Assembly: GCF_002878395.1 (NCBI RefSeq)
Contig: NC_061121.1
Span: 43,349,180-43,413,179 of the forward strand
Reading direction: 5' to 3'
DNA length: 64,000 nucleotides
From: Capsicum annuum
Lineage: Eukaryota; Streptophyta; Magnoliopsida; Solanales; Solanaceae
The stretch's first letter is position 1. The number at the start of each line of letters is the position of its first letter. Below are positions 46,931-58,709 of this stretch, piece by piece. The notes under the pieces are model-generated. The model did no database searches and was not told where the DNA came from. It saw only the letters and a list, made by a program, of their open reading frames with translations. The position numbers and the translations under genes are program-made.

Positions 46931-48480
46931 AAATCGAATAGAGACAAGGAGCCTCTAAACTTGAGTCTTTGACTCGAATAAGATGATAAACACACCCCTT
47001 AGATATGATGTTTCTCGCTCTAATGTACGAAACAAGATGACCCCTAAGTATTGAAGTACTACCCCTCCATTCAAGGACTCGTTCATTTGAAAACTAAAAA
47101 TGAACAACTTTATTTCTACAATCAACTGAAGCATAATATGAGGGGAGCCAATCAATGCCGAGATGATATAAAAATCAATCATCTCAAACTCCACAAGATA
47201 AACTGAAGTGACTTTCTGGGATATTGTGACTGTACAATTCCTATATAACTGCCTGGCTATAATAGAGAAACCTACTGGGGTGGACACTAAGAAGGGTTCT
47301 TCCAAAGTCTTAGGACTAAAAGTGCATACAGTCAGCTTAGGTGCTGCCCACTGGTTATGCTGGAAGCGGCACCCTGCTGAGTCGAGCAACTGAATGAAAT
47401 TGGGAGATGACTGGAATGACTCTGTTGACCACTCTTTAGGGAATCCCAGACTCTGTGTCCTAGCTTGCCACACCCAAAGCATACATCATTGCCAGCTCTA
47501 CACGCACACTGATGGTTTCTACCATATTTCTAGCAAAGAGGATTTGTGTGACCACTGTTCACATAACCCTAGTGCCTAGGACCTAGCGCCCTATCTTAAT
47601 TATCATTCCTAAACTTCAGCACTGGCGCACTAGGAGAAGATGGAGCTGGGGCTGAAGATTTTTGATGGAATTGAGGATGGTTACTACTCTCTAACCTTGG
47701 ATGAGAAAAATTAAAGCTACCTATTCTGGCTCTCTTATTCTCCCTCTCTCTTTCCTTAAACTACTGCTCCTCAATTTTTTGAGAATGAACCATTAACCTA
47801 GATAATTCCATCTCCTTAATCAACATTGTGGTTCTACACTACTTGACCATGCTATCAGCTACATTAGAGATAAACTTACTCATCCTAGACCTATCATCAG
47901 ACACCACGTTAGGAGCATAACTGGCTAGCTGAGTTAACATAATAGAGTACTCCTTCACATTCATGATCCCCTACTTCAAATTGATAAACTCCTGCACCTT
48001 AGCCTCCTTTAACTCCAAGGGAAAGAACCTATCTATAGAGGCTATGTAAAACTCCTCTTATTCCACAAGCCTTATATCTACGCCTCTATCTCCCTTCCAC
48101 TACTTATACTAGGTGTGAACAATATCCTGAAACTAGTGAGTACCCAACTCTTCACTCTCACTAAAAGTCACACCCATAATTTCAGTTACCTTATAAACCA
48201 TGTCAAGGAACTCCTGTGGATTCTCATCTGACTTGGATCCCAAAAATAGAGCAGGGTGCATTCGGGTGAAGTCTCGAATCCTAACTGCAGCAGTATTAGC
48301 CATTGGAATGGTGGCATAACAGCCTGCTAATTATTCTAAGTTACTACTAAGTGATATAAAGTATAGAATACAACTCTAAATTAGGAATGAGAGACATGCT
48401 CATTTAGGGGATCTTTTTGAATAGATGAAGGTGCGGGCTGATTTCTTTTTCTTTTTCCATTAGTCTTTTGGGAGGCATGT
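46931..48480 (-). pseudogene. Tekay3 gag and protease
   Basis: Gag starts near 48480 (MPPKRLMEKEKE). Capsid wording from about 48303: RIRDFTRMHPALFLGSK, DENPQEFLDMVYKVTEIMG, FPLELKEAKVQEFINLK and YSIMLTQLASYAPNVVSDDR. A single zinc knuckle CFGCGKLGHRVWD lies near 47480. The protease region (46955-47482) includes LEEPFLVSTPVG and VTISQKVTSVYLVEFEMIDF. Many stops and at least two shifts. Confidence 0.8.
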
Positions 48481-48680
48481 TCTATAAATAGAAAGAATAT
48501 TGAATTATAAAGAGAGATTGAATTGATCTCATGCTCATTAGTATGATATGAATACTTGAAAGAAAGGAAACTTTTCCTAAAATATCTTGCAGTATCTTAT
48601 TCATAACTGTGGTGCGCTTCACACCAATCCACAAGACTTTACTCAAAGTGGATTTTAGAATCCCGGGACACTTTAAAACC

Positions 48681-48697
48681 TTAGGCTCTAATGCCAA
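48681..48697 (-). other. Tekay3 primer binding site
   Basis: The sense strand reads TTGGCATTAGAGCCTAA after the AAC spacer, a degenerate initiator tRNA-Met PBS. Confidence 0.75.
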
Positions 48698-48700
48698 GTT

Positions 48701-50812
48701 TGTAACACCCCGAGAGTGTACCCTGGATGCAACACGGTGCTTACGGTCACAAGTGACTATAAGCTAACCCATGAGCTGGTACCTGCTGTGAGCACTGAAC
48801 AATATTTATAATAAAGGAACATGTGTGGAAACAACTGAATATTCCATAAGGTTTAAATACTGAAACAATACAACTAAAATCTACAAATCTAATACATAAG
48901 CAAAAATGCTAAGAACTGACTGATAAAACTGACAACTAACTGATTGTCTGAAAGTGTGCGAAAGCCTCTAAACTAACTAAATAAGAGTTGATGGTATAGG
49001 ACCCAACTAACTCAAACTATGTCAACTGATATAAAATACTGAACAACAGAATAAATCTGAGATAAACAACCATGTCCTCAATAGATAAGGACTCACCATG
49101 ATTACCGCTGCAGATGCACTGGAATGTCTAGGTGTGGTTGGGAACTTAAATGTTCGAACCTATGATATGATATATATTAGCACAAGAAATGAGTATACGG
49201 TTAGCACTTTGAATGTACTGGTAGGCTAAATAAGGTTAGGCTGATATGCATGGGATCATGTTCATGAATAATAACTAACTAAATAAATAGCATGAGATAA
49301 CTGATGCATAGTATGCATCAATGCATAACCAAACATATAACATAATCCATAAATAGTCTATAAACTTAGATACTGAAATACTAAGATAGAATAACTGATA
49401 ATTGTATGCTATGGTCAAACAAACTTAAAACTGGACTCTAAACTGAAATACTAAACTGAGAATATGGGAGTTATTATCTAACCAACATACCCCAATATGA
49501 GCAAATTAGGGTCCAACCTGTGACCCCAGTTGGAAGGCTATCAGTACTGTGCCATAGGTACAAACACATGGCTGTATGGATCCACTAAAGTGATGTCTTA
49601 AAGGACTAAAGAGTGACCCTCTACTGGCAGGTGCTCTATTGAGATATATATCAACCCTCAACTATCAAGTTAACTTCTCAATCTATGCTGGATACGTAGT
49701 TCTAGAATACAGGAATGCTACTAAGGTAACACCCTCAACTGACAGGTGTGCCCTTATCCCTGGATTCGCTCGGTGCTAAATTCTAGGTCCAACTAAACTG
49801 ACTCAGATTACTGAATTGAACTAAGTTTGACTGGTACGATAACTGCCTAAACTGGTAATAATCAAATGTATCTAAAACCATTCTAAAACTACTGAGTCTA
49901 AGTAAATATCTAAGTTTGTGGATATTCATAACCCCCAGGACTCGATAACATTAATAGGAGAAACATACTAAAGCTTCAAAAGCATAATAAGTAGTCATTG
50001 TTCAAACTTCATCTCTTAGACATTTCATCAAACACATGAAATTCATGAACTTAAGCATGGAAATGATTGAAACATGTGGAAATAATAATATCACAACATT
50101 AAAACCATACAATGGGGATTTGACATGGAATTTCATACTTCAAAACATGTAAGGGCTTCTTTCCAACTAACAACACTTGTAATCATTATGCATAATCAAA
50201 ATTCCCAAAATATTTACAAAAATAACTCATTGTAAAAATGTAAATTCATGATTTAAAACATAAAAATAGGATCTTGGACTCCATAGGTGAAAAGGTCCCA
50301 TGGATGAACATTTAACATACCTTAAAGCGTTAATCTTGCAAGAGAATTTAATTTCTTAATCGTTCTTGGGTGGTGAAGCTTGAATTCTTGAGATTTCTAA
50401 AAGGGATAATTATTGAACTTGATTAATTTGGGGAAAGGTTAGGGTTTATTTTAGATAGAAATTGCAGAATTTGGGCATATAATGCCTTAACTGATGATAA
50501 ATCCTGTATTTTATGGATTATGGCGATGGGAAAAGACAAGACTAATCCTCTAGGATTTAAATTTGTAACTAGAATAGTAAATTGATCATCACCATGACGT
50601 GATGAACCACTCATTAGTATACCCAGTGTGAGGCGATGCAATCACATTGAACTGCTGGAATTGAAATCCAAACATGCCTCAATCCTCATCTAAAAAATCT
50701 AAAACTTCTCTGAGACATGCTACTTACACCTCTAAACATGAATTAACTTACAAATCATCATCTCGGGGTCGGGAAGTTCACTTTAAAAATCATCAAAGCT
50801 AAGAGGCCAACG
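48701..50812 (-). mobile_element. Tekay3 5' LTR (outer end lost or unusual)
   Basis: On the plus strand it begins TGTAACACCCCGAG at 48701. Matches the fragment 61476-63302 from about 48996 to AAGAGGCCA at 50812. The expected outer end resembling GGGTATTACA is not seen; the short-LTR element starts six bases further on. Confidence 0.7.
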
Positions 50813-50817
50813 TTGGT

Positions 50818-51023
50818 TGTAAAGAGGATCTAATCCCTTTTACGGTCATATAAGAGTTAGGTGCTCATTGATAATCCATTAAGGGAGGTTTTATGGTTTG
50901 ACATACCCTTAGATTGCCCTTTACTTATCAATTATGTGACTATCTTCCTATCTTGGTTATTCTATCCATCTATCATTACTTTTCCACATCTAGATTTGAG
51001 CATTCGTTACTAGGATTATATCA
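50818..51023 (+). repeat. Left LTR of the short-LTR element
   Basis: 206 bp, aligned without length change to 56607-56812. Shared blocks: AAGAGTTAGGTGCTCATT, ATAATCCATTAAGGGAGG and TTGACATACCCTTAG-like. Exact start uncertain by up to three bases. Confidence 0.8.
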
Positions 51024-51024
51024 T

Positions 51025-51040
51025 TTGGTAAAAGATCTAA
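51025..51040 (+). other. Possible degenerate PBS
   Basis: TTGGTAAAAGATCTAA directly after the LTR agrees with the tRNA-Met PBS TGGTATCAGAGC at nine of twelve positions. Confidence 0.4.
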
Positions 51041-52311
51041 GATAAGGATCTTTCCCACAATTTTAATCTTGGATTTTTTATCTTGAAAATTCACAATAAA
51101 ACAAAAAAGAAGTGTCAATCAAAAGTAAAAAAAAAGAAACTATTCACATTCTTTAGTCTTAGGTCAAAATTTGAGTCTTATATTTTATGTTTTTCTTTTA
51201 TTTATAGTGTTATATTGTCATTACCTAACACTATTAGTGTCCATATATCAAATTTGAGCTAAATTAGAGTGAAATTGAGCCTTTTACAATCATTGGAAGC
51301 TTGGGTTTGAGAAGAAGAAGTTTAAGGCGCGTTGCAAGATTTCTTTTAAGGTGTGTTACAAGATTTGAAGTTTTGGGTGATTAATTTGAGTAAATTGATG
51401 TTTGGAGTGATCTTATAAGTCTAATAATTTCCTACGTTCAAAATTTCTACTCATTTCAAGCTCCGAAGAAAAAGTTAGAAGGATTGGTGTTCTTGAAGAC
51501 ATTCAAATCTTCAAGTTGAATCTTCATCAAAAGTTAGTGTTTGATCATAAAAAGAGAAGGAAAATTAGTGTAAAGTTTTTATCATTTAGTATCTTCAAAT
51601 ATTCAAAGAATATCCCAAGAGAAAAGAATAAAAAAGGGAGCACAACAAGTTTATTTTCGGCCCATTCTACATGTTGGCGGCTGACCTGCGCCCAAGCCGT
51701 CTTGGACCTATGTTGGAGCTGATGCAGAAGAAAAAAGGAACCTAGTAACATGTTTACCTATGTCAAATTTTCCTTGTAAATGTTCCCCACAAGCTAGATC
51801 AGGTCACCAAACGCAGATCAGCTTCTCCCAACTCAAATCAAATCCAAAACGCAAAATTCAAGCTTCCAACATGCATTTTAACACTTTAATTATTCCATTG
51901 CTCTAGATTTAATTCCATAGTTTCATTTTATTTACTCCTAATATCTTATTTTGATTCTTAAACCAATCATCAACTAGTAATTCATATACTAAGTTGATTG
52001 ATTAGTGCTTGAGTCTATTTTCTTTCTTTGTCCTATTTTTTTTTTTGAGATTTTCTAGTTTTTATTTTGTTGTAACCTTTTGATTCAAGTCAGTAAATAG
52101 TTTTTATTTCTTTGAGTCGTTCAAACAAGAATCCACTTTGGCTACAAAGTAGAGATTGACACCTTATTGACTATCGGAGTATAAGAAACTTTCAATATTC
52201 ACCACCCCTATTGTGAGGATCACCAAGGTGAGATTCATACGAGTGTTGGTGAGGATCTTTACTACTAATATTGTTTGTTCATTTTGTAAGTGAAAGGTTA
52301 TAAAATGAATC
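51041..52311 (+). other. Leader of the short-LTR element
   Basis: About 1.3 kb with no convincing reading frame. It lies between the PBS-like site and the first ORF. Confidence 0.5.
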
Positions 52312-53340
52312 ATGTCTTCGATAGCCTCAAACAATTATCACTACAACATAGGAGACTATGATTATGGTGAAAATAGGTATGGCTACAAAGAAAATTATGA
52401 TTATGGGGGCTATGAATATAGCAATGATCAAGAGTTGAATGAAAATAAGGGTTACAATTCCAAAGGACAATGTGAGATAAATTATGATCCTAGTTTTTAT
52501 AATGAGTATAAAGATGATGAACAATCTTGTGATGGTTCTTATGTGGACGATGGGGCAAGTGAGGAGTATTACACTTCCAACTTTGAGCCTAGAGGTGATG
52601 TAAGGTATAACTCGTTCATTAGGAAATCAAATAAGGATCATGGTGAGAATGTATATGAGGATTATGAATATTCATATTCCTCACCTCATAGTGCTTCTTA
52701 TCAAAGTCAAAGTGGAGAGAATAGTTAAACTAGCTATAGTAGAGGTTGCTCCTTGAGACTAAAGACATGTGCAACTCCAAAGCATAGGGATATTACATCT
52801 CAAGTTTCTTTTTCTAGAGCCTAAACATACGGAAGTGGTAACCAAGGTAGAAATAAAGGGTACAGTGGGAGCCATTGTCTTCCTACTCTATCCATATTTA
52901 AAGGAGAACAGGATCCCAAAGTTTACCTTGATTGGCAATGGCAATATGAAAAATCCTTCAAGGATTATGCTATGAGTGAAGCCAAACAATCTACATATGC
53001 CCTTAAGTATATCCAAGTTCCAACCTTATAATAGTGTAAAATTGCAAGGAATCCTATTCAAACATGGGTGACCTAGAAAGAGTTCTTGAGGCCAATCTAT
53101 GTGCCGAAGGGTTACATAAAGCTTTATAATAGTGATCCAAGAAGACTAACTTGTTCAATATGGGTAGATATTTGTGGAGTTCCGATATGTGTTCTTATAC
53201 TTGATGATTCGTTTCATGCAAAGTACATAACTCCTCTTATGGCTGATTATCTGGGGATACCTCTAGTGTCCAACCATTTCCCAAATTTCTTGTAAGGCTA
53301 TAGAGTCTTCGAGAGCTTGAAGGTTTAATTTAACCAAGAT
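52312..53340 (+). pseudogene. Tyr/Asp-rich gag-like protein of the short-LTR element
   Basis: The open stretch 52312-52728 starts MSSIASNNYHYNIGDYDYGE and is strongly enriched in Tyr, Asp, Glu, Gly and Asn. After breaks, the plus strand from about 52890 reads FKGEQDPKVYLDWQWQYEK, two stops, then PIQTWVT, stop, KEFLRPIYVPKGYIKL. This follows the Retrotrans_gag layout (F-x-G-x-x-DP-x-x-YL-x-W, later TW and RF/YVP-x-x-Y). It continues to about 53295 with DDSFHAKYITPLMADYLGIP, which I do not recognise firmly. Confidence 0.65.
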
Positions 53341-56310
53341 GGTACTATGAGGAGGTGTGGTGTGACATATTCCTATTGGAATGTGGACACATACATTTAG
53401 GTGCCGATTGGTTTGCACAATACAAGATAGCAAATGTACAAAATTAGACAAAGTTTGCAAAGGACTAATAGGGAAATCATCTATGTCCACCTACCCTTCC
53501 CAAATATCAAGGAAAGATGACCACTGACTCCAAGCCTTACGAACATAAAAGACAAAAGATTGAGAGGAGTAAGGGTGTGCAAAGTGTCAACCTAAGAAAG
53601 AAAAAAGGAGATGTTGTGAGGAGTGAAGTAAGAGGGTTGCCACCAATCAGAGCTAACATATTTTTACTTCTATTAATAAGGACATATGTGTAGGTACCAA
53701 CATAGAAAGCAGAGGAGAACAAGTACCAACAAAGAAGATTCCCTTTGAAGACTTGACAAGGGAAATCTTAGATGCTTTCGAGGCTTGTGGAGGACCTTCA
53801 CACCAAGTTAAAAAAGAATGTGCTCAATAACTTCAAGGTAACATAGCTAACTCTTACATTTCTGTGCATATGAATAATGATTGTGTGGCCAGTATCCCAT
53901 TGAGTGTGAGTAGTAGCTTACCTATATGTGAGTTTATTAATTCTCTGCCTCTTGATGATGATGTATATATTGTGAGTGTGAATATACTAGTTGATCCTAT
54001 TTATGAACTAATTGATTCTTCTTGTTACATCAATTTGTGTACCCCTACTGTTGAAGCCATTGCGTTGGATGATAGTACATCATCTTATCAAAATTGTGTA
54101 TATCAACTTATATGAGAAACTAGTCCACCACTTGAGAATATGTGTAATGTTATTAGAGAACCTCAAGTTAGTGATGAAATTAAGAATATTGGTCAAGAAA
54201 ATATAAGTGACCCTTTGAGCATGTCTTTTAGTAAAGATCCTAATGCTTTCTTGGTTCATAGGGATAATTATGTGCTTGAAACATCTTTGATATTTGTTAA
54301 TGGCCTTTTAGAGAATGGACTTTCATAAACTACATCCTTTTTATGGATTGATCCTTATCTACTTAAGAACATTATCTTGTTTGAAGATGATAAGCTCACT
54401 CCAACTGAATTACCTTGTGATATGGATAACGTTGTTGATATAGCTTATCTTGAGGTCTATATTCCATATGACAACCCACTGTAGTGTGACAACAGTCCTC
54501 CCAAAGATGGAAATCATTTCTTAGAAGATGAGAGTACTCTTAAGAGAAAGGAATATAAAGTCTTGGAAAAGAATAATTAATTGGGTGATGATCACTTTGA
54601 TATGCTTGAATCTTTAAGAAACCTTATAAGTGATTGTTCCTTGGAAAATGATTGTGTATGTGATCCTTTATATGACACCCCACCCTTGTTTGATACTTTT
54701 AAGGATGAATTGGTTACTTCTTGTGAAGTTCTACATAATAATCCCGTTGATATTGATGGTGGTATGTGTCTACTTGAGGATTCCTCCATTAAAAGAGAAA
54801 GTATAAATTGTTTGAAAACTGCTTTCTTTTCTCTTTTGTGCGATCTTATTATTGAGAATACTCATGGTGATGATTTTAAATCTAATAGTGAGTACGTGCA
54901 TGAGGAAACCTTAGTTTAAGTTGACCTTTGTGATACCTTTATATACTCTCTTTTTTCTTTTGATGATGTATATGCAAATAAGGAGAGTATATCTTTTAGT
55001 TTGGGTGGAACTAGTAGAGAAAAACAGTGTTGTCTAGACCCATGTCTATGCCACTCTTTCCATTTGACCCCGGTGCCAAATTTGGATATGGTGATTATGG
55101 TACACCCAACTTATTGTTTGGTCCACATGATAAGAAATGTTTGAATAAAGGTGTTGGTATTCTTCCTTATGATGAGAAGTCTTTCTCAAGGATTCACAAT
55201 CCACTTGAGGGACCAACATTATGAAAGGGAAGGAACTTCAACCAATATAAAGTATTTTTAAATAAGGGGATCCATGAAAAGCTCCAAGAGAGTTCACCAC
55301 TATGTGTTTCCCTTTTTGACTAAGGTTTCACCACTTGTAGGTCAAGGAGAGAGTCTTCTATTGAAACTACTTTGGATGAACTCCATTTGTGTGATACCCT
55401 TCCTCATTATGTTAGTAGAGATGACGACCTCCTTTTTTAAGGTGGTATCATTCTTGAGAACCTGAGGAAAAATATGTTATTGTCTCCTTTGGGTATTGCT
55501 TATAAATTTGCATCATTGTTTGACACACTTGTGCTTAAGTTGAATGAATCCCAACTTGTGGATGCCAAGTTGATAATTTACTTGAAAGGAAGAAGTCATA
55601 TGTGCTTAAATGTATTGATTCCATCCTTATGTGCGTTGTGTGCTATATCTATTGAGCCAAGTGGCAATCTTATAGATGATAGCGCCTTGGATAATGCCTT
55701 CATACTTGATTTCTTCCTATACTACCTCTTTGTCTATGATGACATCCATGCTAGTTTTGGAATCTTTTTATGTTGAGGTAGAAAATTTTTTGGTTTGTCC
55801 ACTTGTTTGAGTGACATTTCTATATGCATCTTGTGGATTTTAATACTAATTGAGGCACCACTCTTGATATGATCTCTTAAAGAAGTGATGAAGCAATTGT
55901 ATCTTATGGCTCCAAAGGTGAAGGAAACCTTACCTTTTGGATACAGTTATGCCATTATGACCCTTTTGGTTTCCTTACCTCTTGGTTATCCCCATAGCTA
56001 ACTCCTTTGTGCATTTTTCAACAAGTTTTTAATGATTAACACGAAGGATCCTTGGTTATATCTTAAGTGTGTACAATATTGGCATATTGACATGATTTCT
56101 TATGCTAACCCTAACCCTCATGCCATGAGGAACTTGTGTTTATTTGTCCTTTCTTTGATTTTTCAAGGTTTGGATTCGAGTTCAAATCCTTTTCCATACG
56201 GGGAAGATGATACAAGTCAAATGGGCATCAATGCTTTTGACCACAAAACTCGAGGCCAACATGAGGAGGTCCAAGCCTTGATCACCCTAAGTATCCAAGA
56301 ATGTGCTTGA
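53341..56310 (+). other. Internal region with unrecognised acidic reading frames
   Basis: Several plus-strand open stretches (53864-54115, 54140-54328, 54581-54919, 55027-55224, 55474-55776, 56032-56310) look like fragments of one decayed acidic polypeptide; the first four contain many Asp/Glu, Ser and Leu. The last has NPFPYGEDDTSQMG and KTRGQHEEVQALI, which resembles the acidic tail and TRG/TRARAK-type ending seen at the C-terminus of some Ty3/gypsy pol proteins. No catalytic motif was found and no function is assigned. Confidence 0.45.
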
Positions 56311-56606
56311 GGCCCTTATTCAAGCTCTTAATAAAGCCATGTCATGTTTGGAATATAGCTTGGAGATGAGGAAATCCATGGCGCAGGAATAAATAGATCC
56401 CTTATGGGTTCTTTTAGAAATAGCCACTTTTGGGCTATTTTTGTAATAGTCCAGTTGTGCAAAGTCAACTACTATAAATAGGTGACTTATACATTTCATT
56501 AGTTAGTTTTTTTTTAATTAATTTACATAATGTATTCATTAGAACTCCATGGGAATGTTTGAGTGCTTGGAAAAGCATATGTTGAACCTTGTTCAGAAAT
56601 ATTTGT
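56311..56606 (+). other. 3'UTR of the short-LTR element
   Basis: Non-coding, with CTATAAATAG near 56472 just upstream of the right LTR. No clear polypurine tract before 56607. Confidence 0.5.
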
Positions 56607-56812
56607 TGTAAGGAGGATCTAATCCTCTTTGTCACCACGTAAGAGTTAGGTGCTCATTTATAATCCATTAAGGGAGGTTTTAGGGGTTGACATACCCTTA
56701 GGATGCCCTTCTATTATCAATTTTGTGTCTATCTTACAATCTTGGTTATCTTATCCTTCTATCTTTACTTTTCTGCATCTAGAAGTGAATCCTCATGGCT
56801 AGGATTATATCA
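56607..56812 (+). repeat. Right LTR of the short-LTR element
   Basis: 206 bp, pairs with 50818-51023 and ends in ATTATATCA. A GTG-rich stretch follows. Confidence 0.8.
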
Positions 56813-57165
56813 GTGGTGGTGTTGGTATTGGTGGTGTTTGTGGTGGATATTAGTGGTAGTGGTGTTATTGGTGTTGGTGGTCCATCTGTTGTTATAGGTG
56901 GAACAATTGTTGGGAGATATTAAAATAGGTCTTCGAACAGATTCCCCATCTGTTGAAACAAAAGTTTTAGATGTTGGCTTAAAACAAACCAATAGCAAGA
57001 CTGTTTTGATCTCATCCATCTAGTTGTTCATTAATTGCAATAGGTTATTTATCTGTCGGAACAGACGATTCATTTATTCCAACTAATGGGTTATCTGTTG
57101 GAATATTTTTTTTGTAATGTGGAATATAAAAATTTATTAAAATTTGTCTTACCTTTTTTTAAAAT
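56813..57165. other. GTG-rich stretch and intergenic sequence
   Basis: 56813-56905 is an imperfect GTG/GTT repeat. Beyond it, ATCTGTTGAAACA, ATCTGTCGGAACAG and ATCTGTTGGAA occur at about 56948, 57051 and 57092, a recurring motif that reappears at 61467 in the DUF1985 remnant. It ends with AAAAT (57161-57165), the left duplication of the composite insertion. Confidence 0.55.
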
Positions 57166-57244
57166 TGTAACACCCAAACTTAGGATAAGGTGATTCTTAC
57201 CTTTTTATAAAATTTGAACACCCAAACTTAGGATAAGGAGTCCC
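57149..57244. repeat. 48-bp tandem duplication across the TRIM left junction
   Basis: Copies begin TTACCTTTTT at 57149 and 57197. Each contains host flank (AAAAT) plus the first about 25 bases of the TRIM LTR (CACCCAAACTTAGGATAAGG), so the duplication arose after insertion. Confidence 0.8.
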
Positions 57245-57836
57245 ACATCAGAAAAACACAGGAGGGATGTTAGGTATATAAGTAAGCAAACCTTACTCCC
57301 TAGTGAGGCATTTTAAAGTTGCGCGGGCCTAGGCCCATAATAGATAATATCATTAGTTGGTTGGGTAGTTACAGGGGTCTCTCGGGACTTGATGGTTTAG
57401 GATGCCTGTCGCGGACAGAGCCCCGGCTTAGGTCGTGGCAGAATGGTATCAGAGCCGCTCCTGTGTCAGCCTTGTCCATATGGGCCAGAGTTCAAACTGA
57501 GTTTAGGCAAATCTTGGTAAGGTAGTGCAAACCTCAGTCCTAAGGGTAGGCAAATCCCATTTGGTGGGAAAAACCTCAGCAAGGATTCTGAGTCTATAAA
57601 GAGGGGTGTTTGTAACACCCCGACTTAGGATAAGCATTCCCACATCGGTAAAACACAGGAGGGATGCTGGGTATATAAGTAAGCAAGCCTTACTCTCTAA
57701 TGACGTATTTTAGAGCCGTACGGACCTAGCCCTAAAGAAGACAATATCACTAGTAGGTTGGGAAGGTACAGGGGTCTCTCGGGCCTGATGGTTCAGGATG
57801 CCCATCGTGGCCAGAGCTCCATCTCGGGTTGTGATA
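57215..57836 (+). mobile_element. TRIM (terminal-repeat retrotransposon in miniature)
   Basis: LTRs 57215-57440 and 57611-57836, both 226 bp. PBS TGGTATCAGAGCC at 57444-57456, a perfect initiator tRNA-Met match, three bases (GAA) after the LTR. Internal region of 170 bp with no coding; PPT-like AAAGAGGGGTGTT before the second LTR. Each LTR has a TATATAAG box (57275-57284 and 57672-57679). It depends on enzymes supplied by another element. Confidence 0.88.
57444..57456 (+). other. TRIM primer binding site
   Basis: TGGTATCAGAGCC, an exact match to the usual plant initiator tRNA-Met PBS. Confidence 0.9.
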
Positions 57837-57839
57837 GAA

Positions 57840-58674
57840 TGTAACACCCCACATTTTTTAGCGAGAAATCAGACTGTTGTTCCTACGTGTGTAAACTCTA
57901 ATCCCATGACTCATATTTTAATTCATGTGTCATGATTTTTATCCTAGTGTTTTAAGTGAATATGAGGTGAAAAATGTTCATGGAAATCACTTAGAGAAAA
58001 GTTAAGCGAAGAGCCTTTAAATCGTCCAAAGTTTGGTATTTGATTCTACAAGGGTCAACTTTGAATGTGTATAAATTTTGATATATGTGGAATTTTTAAG
58101 CTGAAGACCCACCAAATTGTAGATAATTGAATTGAATTTCCAATGATACCAATTTCACATAAATCCGACACCCGAGTGAAAATTTATGATTATTTTCGTC
58201 AGGACTAGTAAGCCAAAGAAATTAAACCGCATAGCGGTGAGCTCCAAAAGCGAGATTTTTCTAAAAAATTTAATTTCGAAGGGAAGTTTAGACTTTCTAA
58301 CAACCCAAAGTCGAGTTAGAAACTTATTAAGACGCTATCAGGTCATAATATACCCAAAAATTATTCAAAATCCTCTCAAAACAAAACCCTAAACTTCCAT
58401 CCCAAAGATCAAGAATACATCTTTAAGTTCAAGATTCTCAAGAAATGTTTCAAGATTCGGGTTCTATTCTTCTAACTAAATAACATAAGGTATGTGGGAC
58501 TACTCTAAACACCATAGGCATAATTTTTACTATTTTTATCTATATTAAAGATCCTCAATCATGTTTTACAAAGGTGTGTTTTGTTATTATATTAAAAAGC
58601 ATGTATTATGGAGTCGTTTTGAAGCAAGGATATGTTTGTCTCGATCTTAGTTTTCACGAAATTGAACCATTTCA

Positions 58675-58709
<35 letters not shown>

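Larger units (their letters stand above)
46299..50812 (-). mobile_element. Tekay3: 5' half of a Tekay/Del-type element
   Basis: On the minus strand: LTR (about 50812-48701), PBS (48697-48681), gag, protease, and the N-terminal two thirds of RT, which stops exactly where the Tekay1 3' LTR ends (46298). This indicates that Tekay1 inserted into Tekay3 RT, or that Tekay3 was truncated there. The other half would lie left of Tekay1, outside the window. Confidence 0.75.
50818..56812 (+). mobile_element. Short-LTR, 6-kb non-autonomous retrotransposon
   Basis: Direct repeats of 206 bp at 50818-51023 and 56607-56812, both TGTAA(A/G)GAGGATCTAATCC...TAGGATTATATCA, with TG...CA ends. The flanks TTGGT and GTGGT agree at four of five bases as a possible target duplication. 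A weak tRNA-Met-like PBS follows the left LTR. The plus strand carries a Tyr/Asp-rich N-terminal protein and a Retrotrans_gag-like stretch (52312-53340), then unrecognised acidic reading frames; no RT, RNase H or integrase wording was found. It fits a LARD-like element with unusually short LTRs. Confidence 0.7.

Noticed and set aside
52327..52524. Hydrophobic minus-strand frame that looks like membrane segments
   Set aside because: Antisense shadow of the Tyr/Asp-rich ORF; its Ile/Val richness is the complement of Asp/Tyr/Asn codons.
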